Source: an uncultured bacterium (lineage in GTDB: Bacteria; Bacteroidota; Rhodothermia; Rhodothermales; Rubricoccaceae). From it: a DNA stretch of 64,000 nucleotides. A program made the translations under genes and the position numbers. Shown in pieces: positions 51,050 through 59,341 of the stretch (positions are counted from its first letter, which is position 1; every line of letters begins with the position of its first letter). The notes under the pieces are model-generated. The model was not told the DNA's origin, did no database searches, and was given only the letters and a program-made list of their open reading frames with translations. Location of the stretch: NCBI GenBank assembly GCA_947493945.1, contig CANLSR010000001.1, forward strand, positions 124,001 to 188,000. Direction: 5' to 3'.

Positions 51050-52119
51050 GGGACGGCCACCTCCAGCGGACGCGCGAACAGACCCGGCACGTCGACGCGG
51101 GGGCGGCCGAACGGGGGCGGCGGGGCCTCGTCAGGGACGGCGCCAGCCAGCACGTCGGCGGCGAGCCACCGGTAGGTGTCGAGGCCGGCCGGTTGGCCGC
51201 CGGTCGCCGCCGCCAGCGCCGCGACGCCGCGGAGGCCGACGCCGCTCTCGAACGACGCGCTGAGCACCACGCGGACGCCGACGGCGCGGGCCTCCGCCGC
51301 CCGTCGCAGCGTTGCGATCAGGCCGCCGATCAGCGTCGGCTTGAGCACCGCGGTCGAGGCCCAGCCCCGAATTTCGGCGCCCTCCTGCACCGACTCATCG
51401 ACGGCCACCGGCATCCCCGTGTCGTGCCACAGTTCGGGCAGCCGGGCGGGCTCGGCGAGCGGCTCCTCGACGTAGTCCAGATCCAGCCCGTCGACGCCTT
51501 CGGCAAACGCGATGGCCTGGCTCCACGACCACGCCCGGTTCGCGTCGAGCCGCAGCGCGACCGACGACGGCAGCGACTGGCGGACCGCGCGGACCGTCTC
51601 GACATCTTCGTCCACGGAAGCCCGGCCGACCTTGAGCTTGACCGCCGAGTAGCCCGCCTCCGCCAGCGCGCGCGCCTGAGCCGGAGCGTCTCCGCCCATC
51701 ACCAATCCGTTCAGCGGCAGCACGACGGCCGGGTCGGGGTGGAGCACCTGGGGCAGCGTCCGCCCCAGCTCCTGCGCCGCGAGGTCCACCAAAGCCAGGT
51801 CGAGCCCGAACCGCGCCGACGACGGCAGCTCGGCCGCGTCCAGCGCCCGGTGGAACGGCCCGTCGGCCACGACCGCCAGCGGGTCGAGCGTGCGGCCGGC
51901 CAGCGCCGGGGCGATCCCGCGGAGCGCCGACTGAGTTTGAGCCAGCGTCTCCCGGCTAAAGCCCGGAAGCGGCGCCGCGTCGCCCCAACCGACTCGGCCC
52001 TCGGCATCCACTAGCCGCACGAGCGCGCCGTCGCGCTGGCGGTAGCGCCCGGCGCCCCACTGGACCGGCTCGGTGAGCGGGAGTTGGTACGGGAGCAAGT
52101 CGAGGGCGAGGATCTCCAC
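51046..52119 (-). CDS. menC: o-Succinylbenzoate synthase MenC
   Basis: Encodes 357 residues. It dehydrates SHCHC to o-succinylbenzoate. It is an enolase-superfamily enzyme with all metal and acid/base positions visible: VKLKVGR (KxK), LRLDANRAW, DYVEEPL, PVAVDES and the catalytic Lys in VLKPTLIGG. The start overlaps the menA stop by 1 base and the stop overlaps menE, so the three are translationally coupled. Confidence 0.95.
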   Translation of the reverse strand: MEILALDLLPYQLPLTEPVQWGAGRYRQRDGALVRLVDAEGRVGWGDAAPLPGFSRETLAQTQSALRGIAPALAGRTLDPLAVVADGPFHRALDAAELPSSARFGLDLALVDLAAQELGRTLPQVLHPDPAVVLPLNGLVMGGDAPAQARALAEAGYSAVKLKVGRASVDEDVETVRAVRQSLPSSVALRLDANRAWSWSQAIAFAEGVDGLDLDYVEEPLAEPARLPELWHDTGMPVAVDESVQEGAEIRGWASTAVLKPTLIGGLIATLRRAAEARAVGVRVVLSASFESGVGLRGVAALAAATGGQPAGLDTYRWLAADVLAGAVPDEAPPPPFGRPRVDVPGLFARPLEVAVP

Positions 52120-53045
52120 TACGTCAGCGCCCAGCCGAGGGCGAAGGCGACGGAGTAGAGGAAGAGCAGGCCGGCGGTCTTGCCCAGCAGCGGGTTGAGC
52201 ACGGCCGGGTCGGCGGTGGTCGCCAGCGTCCGCGCGAGCGGCCGGCCCAGGAACGCCGCCAGCACCGAGGCCGCCAGCACGCCGATGTGCCCGTCGCCGC
52301 CCTGCTGGGCCACCAGCGCCAGCGACGCCGGCACTACGACCGCGCCCGAGATGCAGACGCCGTAGAGCCGGACCCCGAACGCGCGCCCGAACCGCACCAC
52401 CAACGTTTTTTTGTTCGCGGCCCGGTCCTCGTCTACGTCACGGATGTTGTTGGCGAGCAGAATCGCCGTCGCCAGGAAGCCCGGCCCGAGCCCGGCGACC
52501 GGCACCCAGCCGGGCAGGCTCAGCGCCTGCACGTAGTAGGTGCCGGCGACGGCCACCGGACCGAAAAACACCAAGACAAAAAAATCGGCCAGGCCCGTGT
52601 AGGCGAGCGCGTAGCGGCCGGCCGTATAGGCCACGCCCGAGGCGATGGAGGCCAGCCCCAGGACCAGGATCGGCCAGCCGCCGCGCGCGATCAGGTACAG
52701 GCCGGAGGCGAAGGCGAGCGCGAACGCGACTCCGGCGGCGGTCCGCATCTGGCGCGCCGTGACCGCCCCGCTGGCGGTGGCCCTCGTCGGGCCTTTGCGG
52801 GCGTCGGTGTCGGCGCCGCGCACGAAGTCCTCGGCGTCGTTGGCGTAGTTGGTGCCGACCTGGATCAGCACGGCGCCCGCCAGCGCGCACGCCGCCGCGA
52901 GCGCGTGGAACGCGCCGGCCTCGACCGCCAGCCCGATGCCGACGAGCACGGGCGCCACGGCCGCCGGCAGCGTCTTGGGCCGCGCGGCGTCGAGCCAGAC
53001 CCGCCAGCCTGGGGCGGGATGGGCGGGCGCAGCTACACGATCCAC
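52119..53045 (-). CDS. menA: 1,4-Dihydroxy-2-naphthoate polyprenyltransferase MenA
   Basis: Encodes 308 residues with eight or nine membrane helices. It attaches the prenyl chain to DHNA in the inner membrane. Both Asp-rich UbiA motifs are present: NYANDAEDFVRGADTDARKGP and NNIRDVDEDRAANKKTLVVRFG. LDAARPKTLPAAVAPVLVG is the typical MenA start. The first 13 bases overlap the end of the hypothetical gene before it; a slightly later start is possible. Confidence 0.95.
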   Translation of the reverse strand: MDRVAAPAHPAPGWRVWLDAARPKTLPAAVAPVLVGIGLAVEAGAFHALAAACALAGAVLIQVGTNYANDAEDFVRGADTDARKGPTRATASGAVTARQMRTAAGVAFALAFASGLYLIARGGWPILVLGLASIASGVAYTAGRYALAYTGLADFFVLVFFGPVAVAGTYYVQALSLPGWVPVAGLGPGFLATAILLANNIRDVDEDRAANKKTLVVRFGRAFGVRLYGVCISGAVVVPASLALVAQQGGDGHIGVLAASVLAAFLGRPLARTLATTADPAVLNPLLGKTAGLLFLYSVAFALGWALT

Positions 53046-53377
53046 AGGTCCAGGCGGCTGAGGAGTCGGTCCACGTCGGCGCGGCGAGAGCGCTTGACCT
53101 TGAGCCTCAGCTCGCCGTCGGACGCGCCCGGGATCTCCGTCACGCGCTCCATCGGCCGCGTCCGGATCGTGATCGTGTCGCTGAAGACGCCGCGCCGGTG
53201 GCGGATCTCCTCGATGTCGGTCATGTCGAACCGGAAGGTCTGGGCGGGGCGGTCGAACAAGCTGAGCAGCTTGACCTGGATCTCGATCACCACCTCGTCG
53301 CCGTCCAGGTAGACGGCCCCGCGCATCTCGGAGAACCCGTGGTGCGCGTCGGAGATCGAGAACGGGACGGAGAGCAT
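53033..53377 (-). CDS. Hypothetical protein inside the men operon
   Basis: Encodes 114 residues, predicted mainly beta-stranded with a C-terminal helix (ADVDRLLSRLDLWIV). There are no signal peptide and no membrane helix. The pattern (EVVIEIQVKLLSLFDRPAQTFRFDMTDIEEIRHRRG) recalls small PH-like domains, but I cannot name the family. It overlaps menA by 13 bases and so is probably expressed with the men genes. A role in menaquinone synthesis is possible but not shown. Confidence 0.75.
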   Translation of the reverse strand: MLSVPFSISDAHHGFSEMRGAVYLDGDEVVIEIQVKLLSLFDRPAQTFRFDMTDIEEIRHRRGVFSDTITIRTRPMERVTEIPGASDGELRLKVKRSRRADVDRLLSRLDLWIV

Positions 53378-53499
53378 TGGGCGGTGCGGGGTCGAAGTTC
53401 GCGGTTCAAGGTCCGCAAGATGGCAGTCCTCGCGAACCCTGAACTCCGAACCCTACGCCTTTCGGAGATGAGTCGACAGACCACACGCGGCGTCTCGAC
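53378..53499. other. Short gap with GAACC-rich inverted motif
   Basis: The 122-base gap between menB and the hypothetical gene has no gene. It carries GTTCGCGGTTCAAGG (about 53396-53410) and the roughly inverse CGCGAACCCTGAACTCCGAACC (about 53435-53456). The pairing is imperfect. It may be a degraded repeat or a weak terminator of the menF-menB part. Confidence 0.35.
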
Positions 53500-54396
53500 C
53501 TACGGCCGGTAGCCGTCGGCGTCGAAGTTGGGGGCGCGACGGTCGAGGTAGGCGTTTTTCCCTTCCTGGCCCTCGTCGGTCATGTAGAACAGCATCGTGG
53601 CGTGGCCGGCCAGCTCCTGGAGGCCGGCGCCGCCGTCCTCGTCGGCGTTGGCGGCGGCCTTGATCATGCGGATGGCGATGTTGGAGTTGGCCAGGATCTC
53701 CCGGCTCCACTGGACCGTCTCGCGCTCCAGCTCCGCCAGCGGCACGACGGTGTTGACCAGGCCCATCTCCAGCGCTTGTTGCGCGCTGTACGGCCGGCAC
53801 AAGAACCAGATCTCGCGCGCCTTTTTCTGGCCCACCATCCGCGCCAGGTGCGTCGTGCCGTAGCCGGCGTCGAACGAGCCCACCTTCGGCCCGGTCTGCA
53901 TGAACCGGGCGTTGTCGGACGCGATCGTCAGGTCGCAGACGACGTGCATCACGTGGCCGCCGCCGACGGCCCACCCGTTGACGGACGCGATCACGGGCTT
54001 GGGCATCTTGCGGATCCGCGTCTGGAAGTCGAGCACGTTGAGGCGCTGCGTTCCCGTCTCCTTGCCGTCCGTGACCTCGCGGTAGCCATGATCGCCCCGG
54101 ATCCGCTGGTCGCCGCCGGAGCAGAACGCCTGGTCGCCGGCGCCGGTGATGACGTAAACGCCGACCGACGGGTCGTCGCGGGCGTCGTCGATGGTCGCGA
54201 TCAGCTCCGTCACGGTCGTCGGGCGGAACGCGTTGCGGACCTCGGGCCGGTTGATGGTCACGCGTGCGATCCCCGCGGTGTCGGTGCCGGCCTTGCCCTT
54301 CTCGTAGATCACGTCCTCGAACGTGCCGACGGGCTCCCACTCGAAGGGGCCGGAGACGGTGGGGCGGTCGGTGGTGTGGTGGGCCTTTTCTGCCAT
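53500..54396 (-). CDS. menB: 1,4-Dihydroxy-2-naphthoyl-CoA synthase MenB
   Basis: Encodes 298 residues. It closes the second ring by a Dieckmann-type reaction on o-succinylbenzoyl-CoA. It is a crotonase-fold enzyme with [16 protein letters not shown], the oxyanion segment [18 protein letters not shown] and the C-terminal [22 protein letters not shown], which is diagnostic of MenB. The ATG chosen lies 88 bases inside the end of menH. The frame is open further upstream but that part is menH in another frame. Confidence 0.96.
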   Translation of the reverse strand: MAEKAHHTTDRPTVSGPFEWEPVGTFEDVIYEKGKAGTDTAGIARVTINRPEVRNAFRPTTVTELIATIDDARDDPSVGVYVITGAGDQAFCSGGDQRIRGDHGYREVTDGKETGTQRLNVLDFQTRIRKMPKPVIASVNGWAVGGGHVMHVVCDLTIASDNARFMQTGPKVGSFDAGYGTTHLARMVGQKKAREIWFLCRPYSAQQALEMGLVNTVVPLAELERETVQWSREILANSNIAIRMIKAAANADEDGGAGLQELAGHATMLFYMTDEGQEGKNAYLDRRAPNFDADGYRP

Positions 54397-55139
54397 CGGT
54401 CGGAGAGGAGGTCGGTGAGGAGCGCGGCGAGCGCGGCCGGGCGCTCGGCGGGGATAAAGTGCCCGGCGTCGGGGAGAACGACGGCCTCGACGGAGGCGGA
54501 CGCCTGGGCCATCTGGCGGGCCAGGCCAACAAACTTGGGGTCGAGGGCGCCTGCTACGGCCCAGACCGGCGCGGAGATTCCCGCGAGCGCGTCCCAGTGG
54601 CTCGGCTGGGCGCCCGTCCCCATGCCGGCCAGCGACGCCGCCAGCTCGGCGGGGCGGTTGTGCCGGGCGCGGTCGGCCGTGAGCCGCTGGCGGAGATCGC
54701 CGGGGAGGCTGGCCCACAGCGGCGCCCGGTACCACTGCTCGACGAAGGCGGGAACGTCGGCCTGGATCGCGGCGGCGCGGTCGGCGTCCACCTGGCGGCG
54801 AGCGGCGCGCTCGGCCTCGGTGCGCAGGCCGGGCGAGCCGGAGACGGCCACGGCGCGGCGGACGGCCTCGGGACGGGTTACCGCGAGGTGAATCGCCAGC
54901 CGTCCGCCCATCGAGTAGCCCACCACGTCGGCGGGCGCCGCCAGCCCGGCGAGCGCGAGGTCGGCGGCGGCGTCCATCGTGTAGGCGTCCAGGTCCGTGG
55001 CCGCGCCGTGGCCCGGCAGGTCGGGCGCGCGCACGTCCCACCCGCTCGGGAGCCCCGCCCGCACGGACCGCCAGTCGGCGGCGCGACCCAGGAACCCGTG
55101 GAGCAGGACGACGGGCGTCCTCACGGCAGAGGCGCCCAA
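54309..55139 (-). CDS. menH: SHCHC synthase MenH (alpha/beta hydrolase)
   Basis: Encodes 276 residues. It removes pyruvate from SEPHCHC. The alpha/beta hydrolase pattern is complete: [14 protein letters not shown], the nucleophile elbow GYSMGG (Ser near residue 95), an Asp in GALDPKF and the His in DAGHFIP. The last about 27 residues (Pro/Thr/Ser-rich) overlap the start of menB and look like an extension after loss of an earlier stop. The start overlaps menD by 19 bases. Confidence 0.92.
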   Translation of the reverse strand: MGASAVRTPVVLLHGFLGRAADWRSVRAGLPSGWDVRAPDLPGHGAATDLDAYTMDAAADLALAGLAAPADVVGYSMGGRLAIHLAVTRPEAVRRAVAVSGSPGLRTEAERAARRQVDADRAAAIQADVPAFVEQWYRAPLWASLPGDLRQRLTADRARHNRPAELAASLAGMGTGAQPSHWDALAGISAPVWAVAGALDPKFVGLARQMAQASASVEAVVLPDAGHFIPAERPAALAALLTDLLSDRWQKRPTTPPTAPPSPAPSSGSPSARSRT

Positions 55140-57055
55140 GGTGGGCCGACGCGCTCGACGGCCTCTACTACGGCCGCCTCGAGCGCAGCGCGGAAGGCCG
55201 TCTGCTCGGCGCGGTCAGTCCGCACCTCGATCAGTGTGGACTCGCCTGCGAGGCGCCGCTCGTGCGCGTCGCGGTAGTCGGCCTCGAACGCCGCGAGCGT
55301 GGTCGGTGCGGCATACGCCAGTTCAGTCTGGGCGGCGGCGTGGCGGAAGCCGAGCCCGTGCGGCGTCCCAAAAAAGCGCTCGAAGGTGTCCGGCGCGAGC
55401 GTGCCGGCGACGGGCAGGCGGTGGAAGATGCCGCCGCCGTCATTGTTGATGCACACCACGACAACGGCCGGACCGCTCCGGAGCAGCGCTAGGCTCGTCT
55501 GGTCGTGCAGCAGCGCGAGGTCCCCGATCAGCAGAGCGACGCCCCGGTCGATGCCCCGCGCGTAGCCGGCTGCGGTCGCCACGGTCCCGTCGATCCCGCT
55601 CGCGCCCCGATTGGCGACCACGTCACCAATCAGCGGGACGCCGACGGGCGCGAACGCCTCCACGTCGCGGATGGGCATCGACGCCGCGGCAACGACGTGG
55701 GCGCCCGACTGGTCGACGATGCGTGCGATGGCAGGCTCGCTTAAGGCACCGGACTCCGTGAGTCTCTGGGTGACGACGTCCCCAGCGGCCTTGGATGCCG
55801 CCGTCCACGAGCGGGGCCAGGCGCCACCTGAGCGACCGGGGGTCATAGCCTGGAGGTGCTCATTCAAGCGCAGGACGTAGTCGGCTGCCGGCCGCCGGAC
55901 CACCTCCGTCACCACGCCCGACGGGTCGTTCCGGACGGCGCTTGCCGACACCTGGACGTAGTGCGCCGGTGCCGCGTCGGTCAGGAACCGCGCCAGGCGC
56001 TTGGACACAAGCTGCCCGCCCAGGTGCAGGACGGCCTCCGGCCGCTGGCGCTCGCGCCAAACCGCGCTGGTCAGCACCAAGTCTACGTTTGTGATGACGG
56101 GGGCGCCAGCGGCCACAGCATCCGACCGACGGCTCGAGGCGGGTGCGCGAACGTCGGGCAGGACGGGCCACCCCAGCCGCTCGGCGGTGTTGCGCAGCGC
56201 GAACGCCCAGCCCGAGCCCCGAATACCCTCGCTGCTCATGTCGCCGACGACGATCACGCCTCGACCGTCGAAACCCAACCGTCGAGGACCCAGGGGCGGG
56301 TCGTCATAGGAGGGGGGACTGCCTAAACTCAGACCGAACCGATCAGGGTCAGGTGGAAAACCGGGACCTTCCGTGGTCCACCCGACAAAACGGGGACCGG
56401 GCCAGGGGGTCAGGTTCTGCATCTCCATCGACGAGTCCACCGCTCCCCCCCCTACCCACGCGCGTATGCTACCGAGGTAGGCCGCCGCGTCCGTCCCGTC
56501 GGGCGTGGCCGCCAGCGGCTCGCGGAAGGGCAGGTTGAGGTGGACCGGCCCGGCCGGCTGGCGGGCGCGGTGGACGGCGTGAGCCGCGGTCGAGAGCACC
56601 CACCGCGCCGGGACATCGGTCGTCGGGACTGGCCAGTCCAGCGTCCACCGCGCCACGTCCTGGAAGATCGGCGGCTGGCGGATGGTCTGGTTGGCGCCGG
56701 TCTCGCGCAGCTCCGGCGGGCGGTCGGCCGTGATCAAGAGCAGCGGCACACCATCCGCGTCGGCCTCGACGGCGGCGGGCAGCAGGTTGGCGACGGCCGT
56801 CCCGCTGGTGGTGACCACGGCCGCCGGCCGGCCCGTCGCTCGGCCCCAGCCCAGCGCCACGAACGCCGCGGCGCGCTCGTCCCAGTGCACCAGCGATTCG
56901 GCGCCGGGGTTCTCGGCGATGGCCACCGCCAGCGGCGTGCTGCGGCTGCCGGGGCACACCACGAACAGTCCGACGCCCTGGCGCACCAGCTCCTCGACCA
57001 GGAGCCGCGCCCACAGGTGGTTGACGTTCGGGGCCGATGCGAGAAATGGGAGCAC
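55121..57055 (-). CDS. menD: SEPHCHC synthase MenD
   Basis: Encodes 644 residues from a GTG at 57055. An ATG at 57127 in the same frame would overlap menF by 41 bases and add an Arg-rich leader, so it is less likely. MenD is a ThDP enzyme that joins 2-oxoglutarate to isochorismate. The N-terminus [33 protein letters not shown] and [20 protein letters not shown] are MenD signatures; the ThDP-binding region is GDLALLHDQ...[10 protein letters not shown]. It carries a less conserved insert near residues 195-250. Confidence 0.94.
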   Translation of the reverse strand: MLPFLASAPNVNHLWARLLVEELVRQGVGLFVVCPGSRSTPLAVAIAENPGAESLVHWDERAAAFVALGWGRATGRPAAVVTTSGTAVANLLPAAVEADADGVPLLLITADRPPELRETGANQTIRQPPIFQDVARWTLDWPVPTTDVPARWVLSTAAHAVHRARQPAGPVHLNLPFREPLAATPDGTDAAAYLGSIRAWVGGGAVDSSMEMQNLTPWPGPRFVGWTTEGPGFPPDPDRFGLSLGSPPSYDDPPLGPRRLGFDGRGVIVVGDMSSEGIRGSGWAFALRNTAERLGWPVLPDVRAPASSRRSDAVAAGAPVITNVDLVLTSAVWRERQRPEAVLHLGGQLVSKRLARFLTDAAPAHYVQVSASAVRNDPSGVVTEVVRRPAADYVLRLNEHLQAMTPGRSGGAWPRSWTAASKAAGDVVTQRLTESGALSEPAIARIVDQSGAHVVAAASMPIRDVEAFAPVGVPLIGDVVANRGASGIDGTVATAAGYARGIDRGVALLIGDLALLHDQTSLALLRSGPAVVVVCINNDGGGIFHRLPVAGTLAPDTFERFFGTPHGLGFRHAAAQTELAYAAPTTLAAFEADYRDAHERRLAGESTLIEVRTDRAEQTAFRAALEAAVVEAVERVGPPWAPLP

Positions 57056-57086
57056 GGAAGGCAGAGCGATGGAGAGCCGCCGGCGT

Positions 57087-58553
57087 CTACGCGTCGGCCC
57101 GCGCGGTGAGCCCCAGCACGCGCGCAAAGTCGCCGATCTTGTGCTCGATCTCGGCCCACTCCGCGTCCGCGTCGGACCCGTCGACGATCCCGGCGCCGGA
57201 GTAGAGCGACAGCGAGCGGCCGTCGACCAAGCCGGAGCGGATGCCGACGGCCAGGTCGGCCGAGGGGCGGCCGGCCTCGTCGAGCCCGATCCAGCCGACC
57301 GGCCCGGCGTACAAGCCGCGGTCGAACGGCTCCAGGCGGTCGATGGCGTCGAGCGCGCCCGGCGTGGGCGTGCCGCCGACGGCCGGCGTCGGGTGGAGCG
57401 CGCGCAGCACGTCGAGCACGCCGACGCCGTCGCGCAGCGTGGCCTCGATGCCGGTACGGAGGTGGCGGCCCCGAGCCAGCGTCATCGCCGAGGCCGCGTC
57501 GTCCACGGCGACGGTCTCCGCCAGCGGGGCGAGCGCGCCCTGGATGGCGCGGCGGACGTAGCCGTGCTCGCGCTGGTCCTTCTCGCTGGCGAGCAGCTCG
57601 TCGCGCAGGCGGTCGTCGTCGGCGTCGGCCTCGGAGCGGGGGCGCGTGCCGGCGACGGCCTCGGTGGACAGCGTCCGGCCGTCCAGCCGGAGCAGGCGCT
57701 CGGGCGTGGCGGTCAGAAAGGCCAGGTCGGGGCGGGGGGCCACGAGCGCGTGGTAGCAGCGCGGCGTGGCCGCCTCCAGCCGCTCCAACAGGTCGAACGC
57801 GTCCACGCCGGTCTCGAACAGGAACCGCGCGCGGCGGGCGAGCACCACCTTGTCGAGCGCGCCCGTCTCGAAGGCGCCGAACGCCCAGCGGAGCATCCGG
57901 CCCCAGTCGGCGCGGTCGGGGTCGTCGCGGCGCATGAACGGGAGCGGCAGCGCGTGCGCGGGCCGGTCGTCGGCCGGGCGCAGCGCCGCGAGCGCCTGTC
58001 GGGCCGTCGCCGCCGTCTCGCCCGGGACCAGGTGGACCGCCAGCCAGGCCACGCGCCCGTCGGAGCGGTACTCGATGCGGGGGAGCGACAAGCGGACGGC
58101 GCCGAACGCGGCCCACTCGCGGCCCGCCCCGGCCCCGGCGTCGAACCGCGCGGTCGTGGTCAGCCGGGCGCCGGGCGGGAGCGTCTCCAGCGCCTCCGCC
58201 AGTCGGGCGTGGCCCAGCGACGGCGCGTCGACGGTGAGCGCTGCGCCCAGGCCGGCCCGCGCCTGGGCGTCGCCCCGGCCGCGCCAGTACGTGCGCGGCC
58301 CCAGCGCCTGCCCCGCCAGCCAGCGAAGCGGGTCGCTGGGCTGGGCCGGGACCTCGACGCGGAGCACGTCGCGGCCGGTCCACGACGAGACCCGCTCGGT
58401 CACGGCGCGGGACAGCCGGAACACGGTGGGCGCGGAGGCCGGGACGAGAGGAGCGGGCACGGGGACGGGGAGCGGGGTCAGGAGATACCCGACGGGGGGC
58501 CAGCAGGTTTCAGAAAATAGTGAAAGCACCGCCCCTTCACCCTGCCCGGGCAC
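57087..58553 (-). CDS. menF: Isochorismate synthase MenF
   Basis: Encodes 488 residues with the assumed ATG; the true start may be later, as the first about 35 residues are Pro/Val-rich. It converts chorismate to isochorismate, the entry step to menaquinone. The chorismate-binding domain (about 215-480) has LDKVVLARR, FLTATPERLLRLDG, EAVAGTRPR, SEKDQREH, LHPTPAVGGTP and PFDRGLYAGPVGW, all conserved. First gene of the minus-strand men operon, divergent from menG. Confidence 0.94.
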   Translation of the reverse strand: MPGQGEGAVLSLFSETCWPPVGYLLTPLPVPVPAPLVPASAPTVFRLSRAVTERVSSWTGRDVLRVEVPAQPSDPLRWLAGQALGPRTYWRGRGDAQARAGLGAALTVDAPSLGHARLAEALETLPPGARLTTTARFDAGAGAGREWAAFGAVRLSLPRIEYRSDGRVAWLAVHLVPGETAATARQALAALRPADDRPAHALPLPFMRRDDPDRADWGRMLRWAFGAFETGALDKVVLARRARFLFETGVDAFDLLERLEAATPRCYHALVAPRPDLAFLTATPERLLRLDGRTLSTEAVAGTRPRSEADADDDRLRDELLASEKDQREHGYVRRAIQGALAPLAETVAVDDAASAMTLARGRHLRTGIEATLRDGVGVLDVLRALHPTPAVGGTPTPGALDAIDRLEPFDRGLYAGPVGWIGLDEAGRPSADLAVGIRSGLVDGRSLSLYSGAGIVDGSDADAEWAEIEHKIGDFARVLGLTARADA

Positions 58554-58572
58554 CCCGCCCCGTGGGCCGGGG

Positions 58573-58580
58573 TACGTTTG
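58573..58580 (+). promoter_or_regulatory. TAnnTTTG-type promoter box upstream of menG
   Basis: TACGTTTG is an exact match to the Bacteroidota -7 consensus, 20 bases before the menG ATG. The intergenic region is shared with the divergent menF, whose start may lie in the A/T-richer TTTCAGAAAATAGTGAAAGC stretch at about 58507-58526. Resemblance only. Confidence 0.5.
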
Positions 58581-58600
58581 GCCCCCCGCCCCCGACTCCC

Positions 58601-59329
58601 ATGATCAAGCCGCCCATCGGCCAGGCCCCCGGCAAGCGCGCCCACGTCGAGGCCATGTTCGACGAGATCGCGCCCCGCTACGACGCCCTCAACCGCGTGC
58701 TGTCGTTCGGGATCGACGTCTTGTGGCGCAAGCGCGCCGTCGCGCTGCTGGCCGAGGCGCTCCGCCAGCGGCCCGAGCGGCTGCTCGACGTGGCGACGGG
58801 CACCGCCGACCTGGCCATCGAGGCGCTGTCGCTCGGCCCGCGCGAGGTGGTCGGCGTCGACATCTCGGCCGGGATGCTCGACGGCGGCCGCGACAAGCTC
58901 CGCCGGCGGGGGCTGGCCGGCCGCGTGACGCTGGTCCAGGGCGACGCCGCCGACCTCCCGTTCCCAGACGGCGCCTTCGACGGGGCGTTCGTGGCGTTCG
59001 GCGTCCGCAACTTCGAGGATTTGGGGGGCGGGCTGGCGGGCATCCGGCGCGTGCTCCGGCCCGGCGCGCCCCTGGTGGTGCTGGAGACGAGCCAGCCGAC
59101 GGCGTTCCCGTTCAAGCAGGGCTACCGGGTGTACGCCGGCCACGTGATGCCGCGCGTCGGCCGGATGCTCAGCGGCAACGCGGAGGCCTACGAGTACCTG
59201 CCGGAGTCGGCGCGGGAGTTCCCCTTCGGGGAGGCGTTTCTGCGCGAGATGCAGGCGGCCGGCTTTGCCGGTTGCATCGCCCGCCCGCAGACGTTCGGGG
59301 TCGCCAGCCTCTACCGCGGGCTGGCGTAG
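58601..59329 (+). CDS. menG: Demethylmenaquinone methyltransferase MenG/UbiE
   Basis: Encodes 242 residues from the ATG at 58601; a start at 58520 would add an unlikely Pro/Arg-rich leader. It performs the last step of menaquinone synthesis with SAM. Class I methyltransferase motifs are LLDVATGTADLAIEAL, VVGVDISAGMLDGGRDK, GDAADLPFPDGAFDG, FGVRNFEDLGGGLAGIRRVLRPGAPLVVLE and GVASLYRGLA at the end, all typical of UbiE/MenG. Confidence 0.96.
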   Translation: MIKPPIGQAPGKRAHVEAMFDEIAPRYDALNRVLSFGIDVLWRKRAVALLAEALRQRPERLLDVATGTADLAIEALSLGPREVVGVDISAGMLDGGRDKLRRRGLAGRVTLVQGDAADLPFPDGAFDGAFVAFGVRNFEDLGGGLAGIRRVLRPGAPLVVLETSQPTAFPFKQGYRVYAGHVMPRVGRMLSGNAEAYEYLPESAREFPFGEAFLREMQAAGFAGCIARPQTFGVASLYRGLA

Positions 59330-59341
59330 CCCAGTTCGCGC

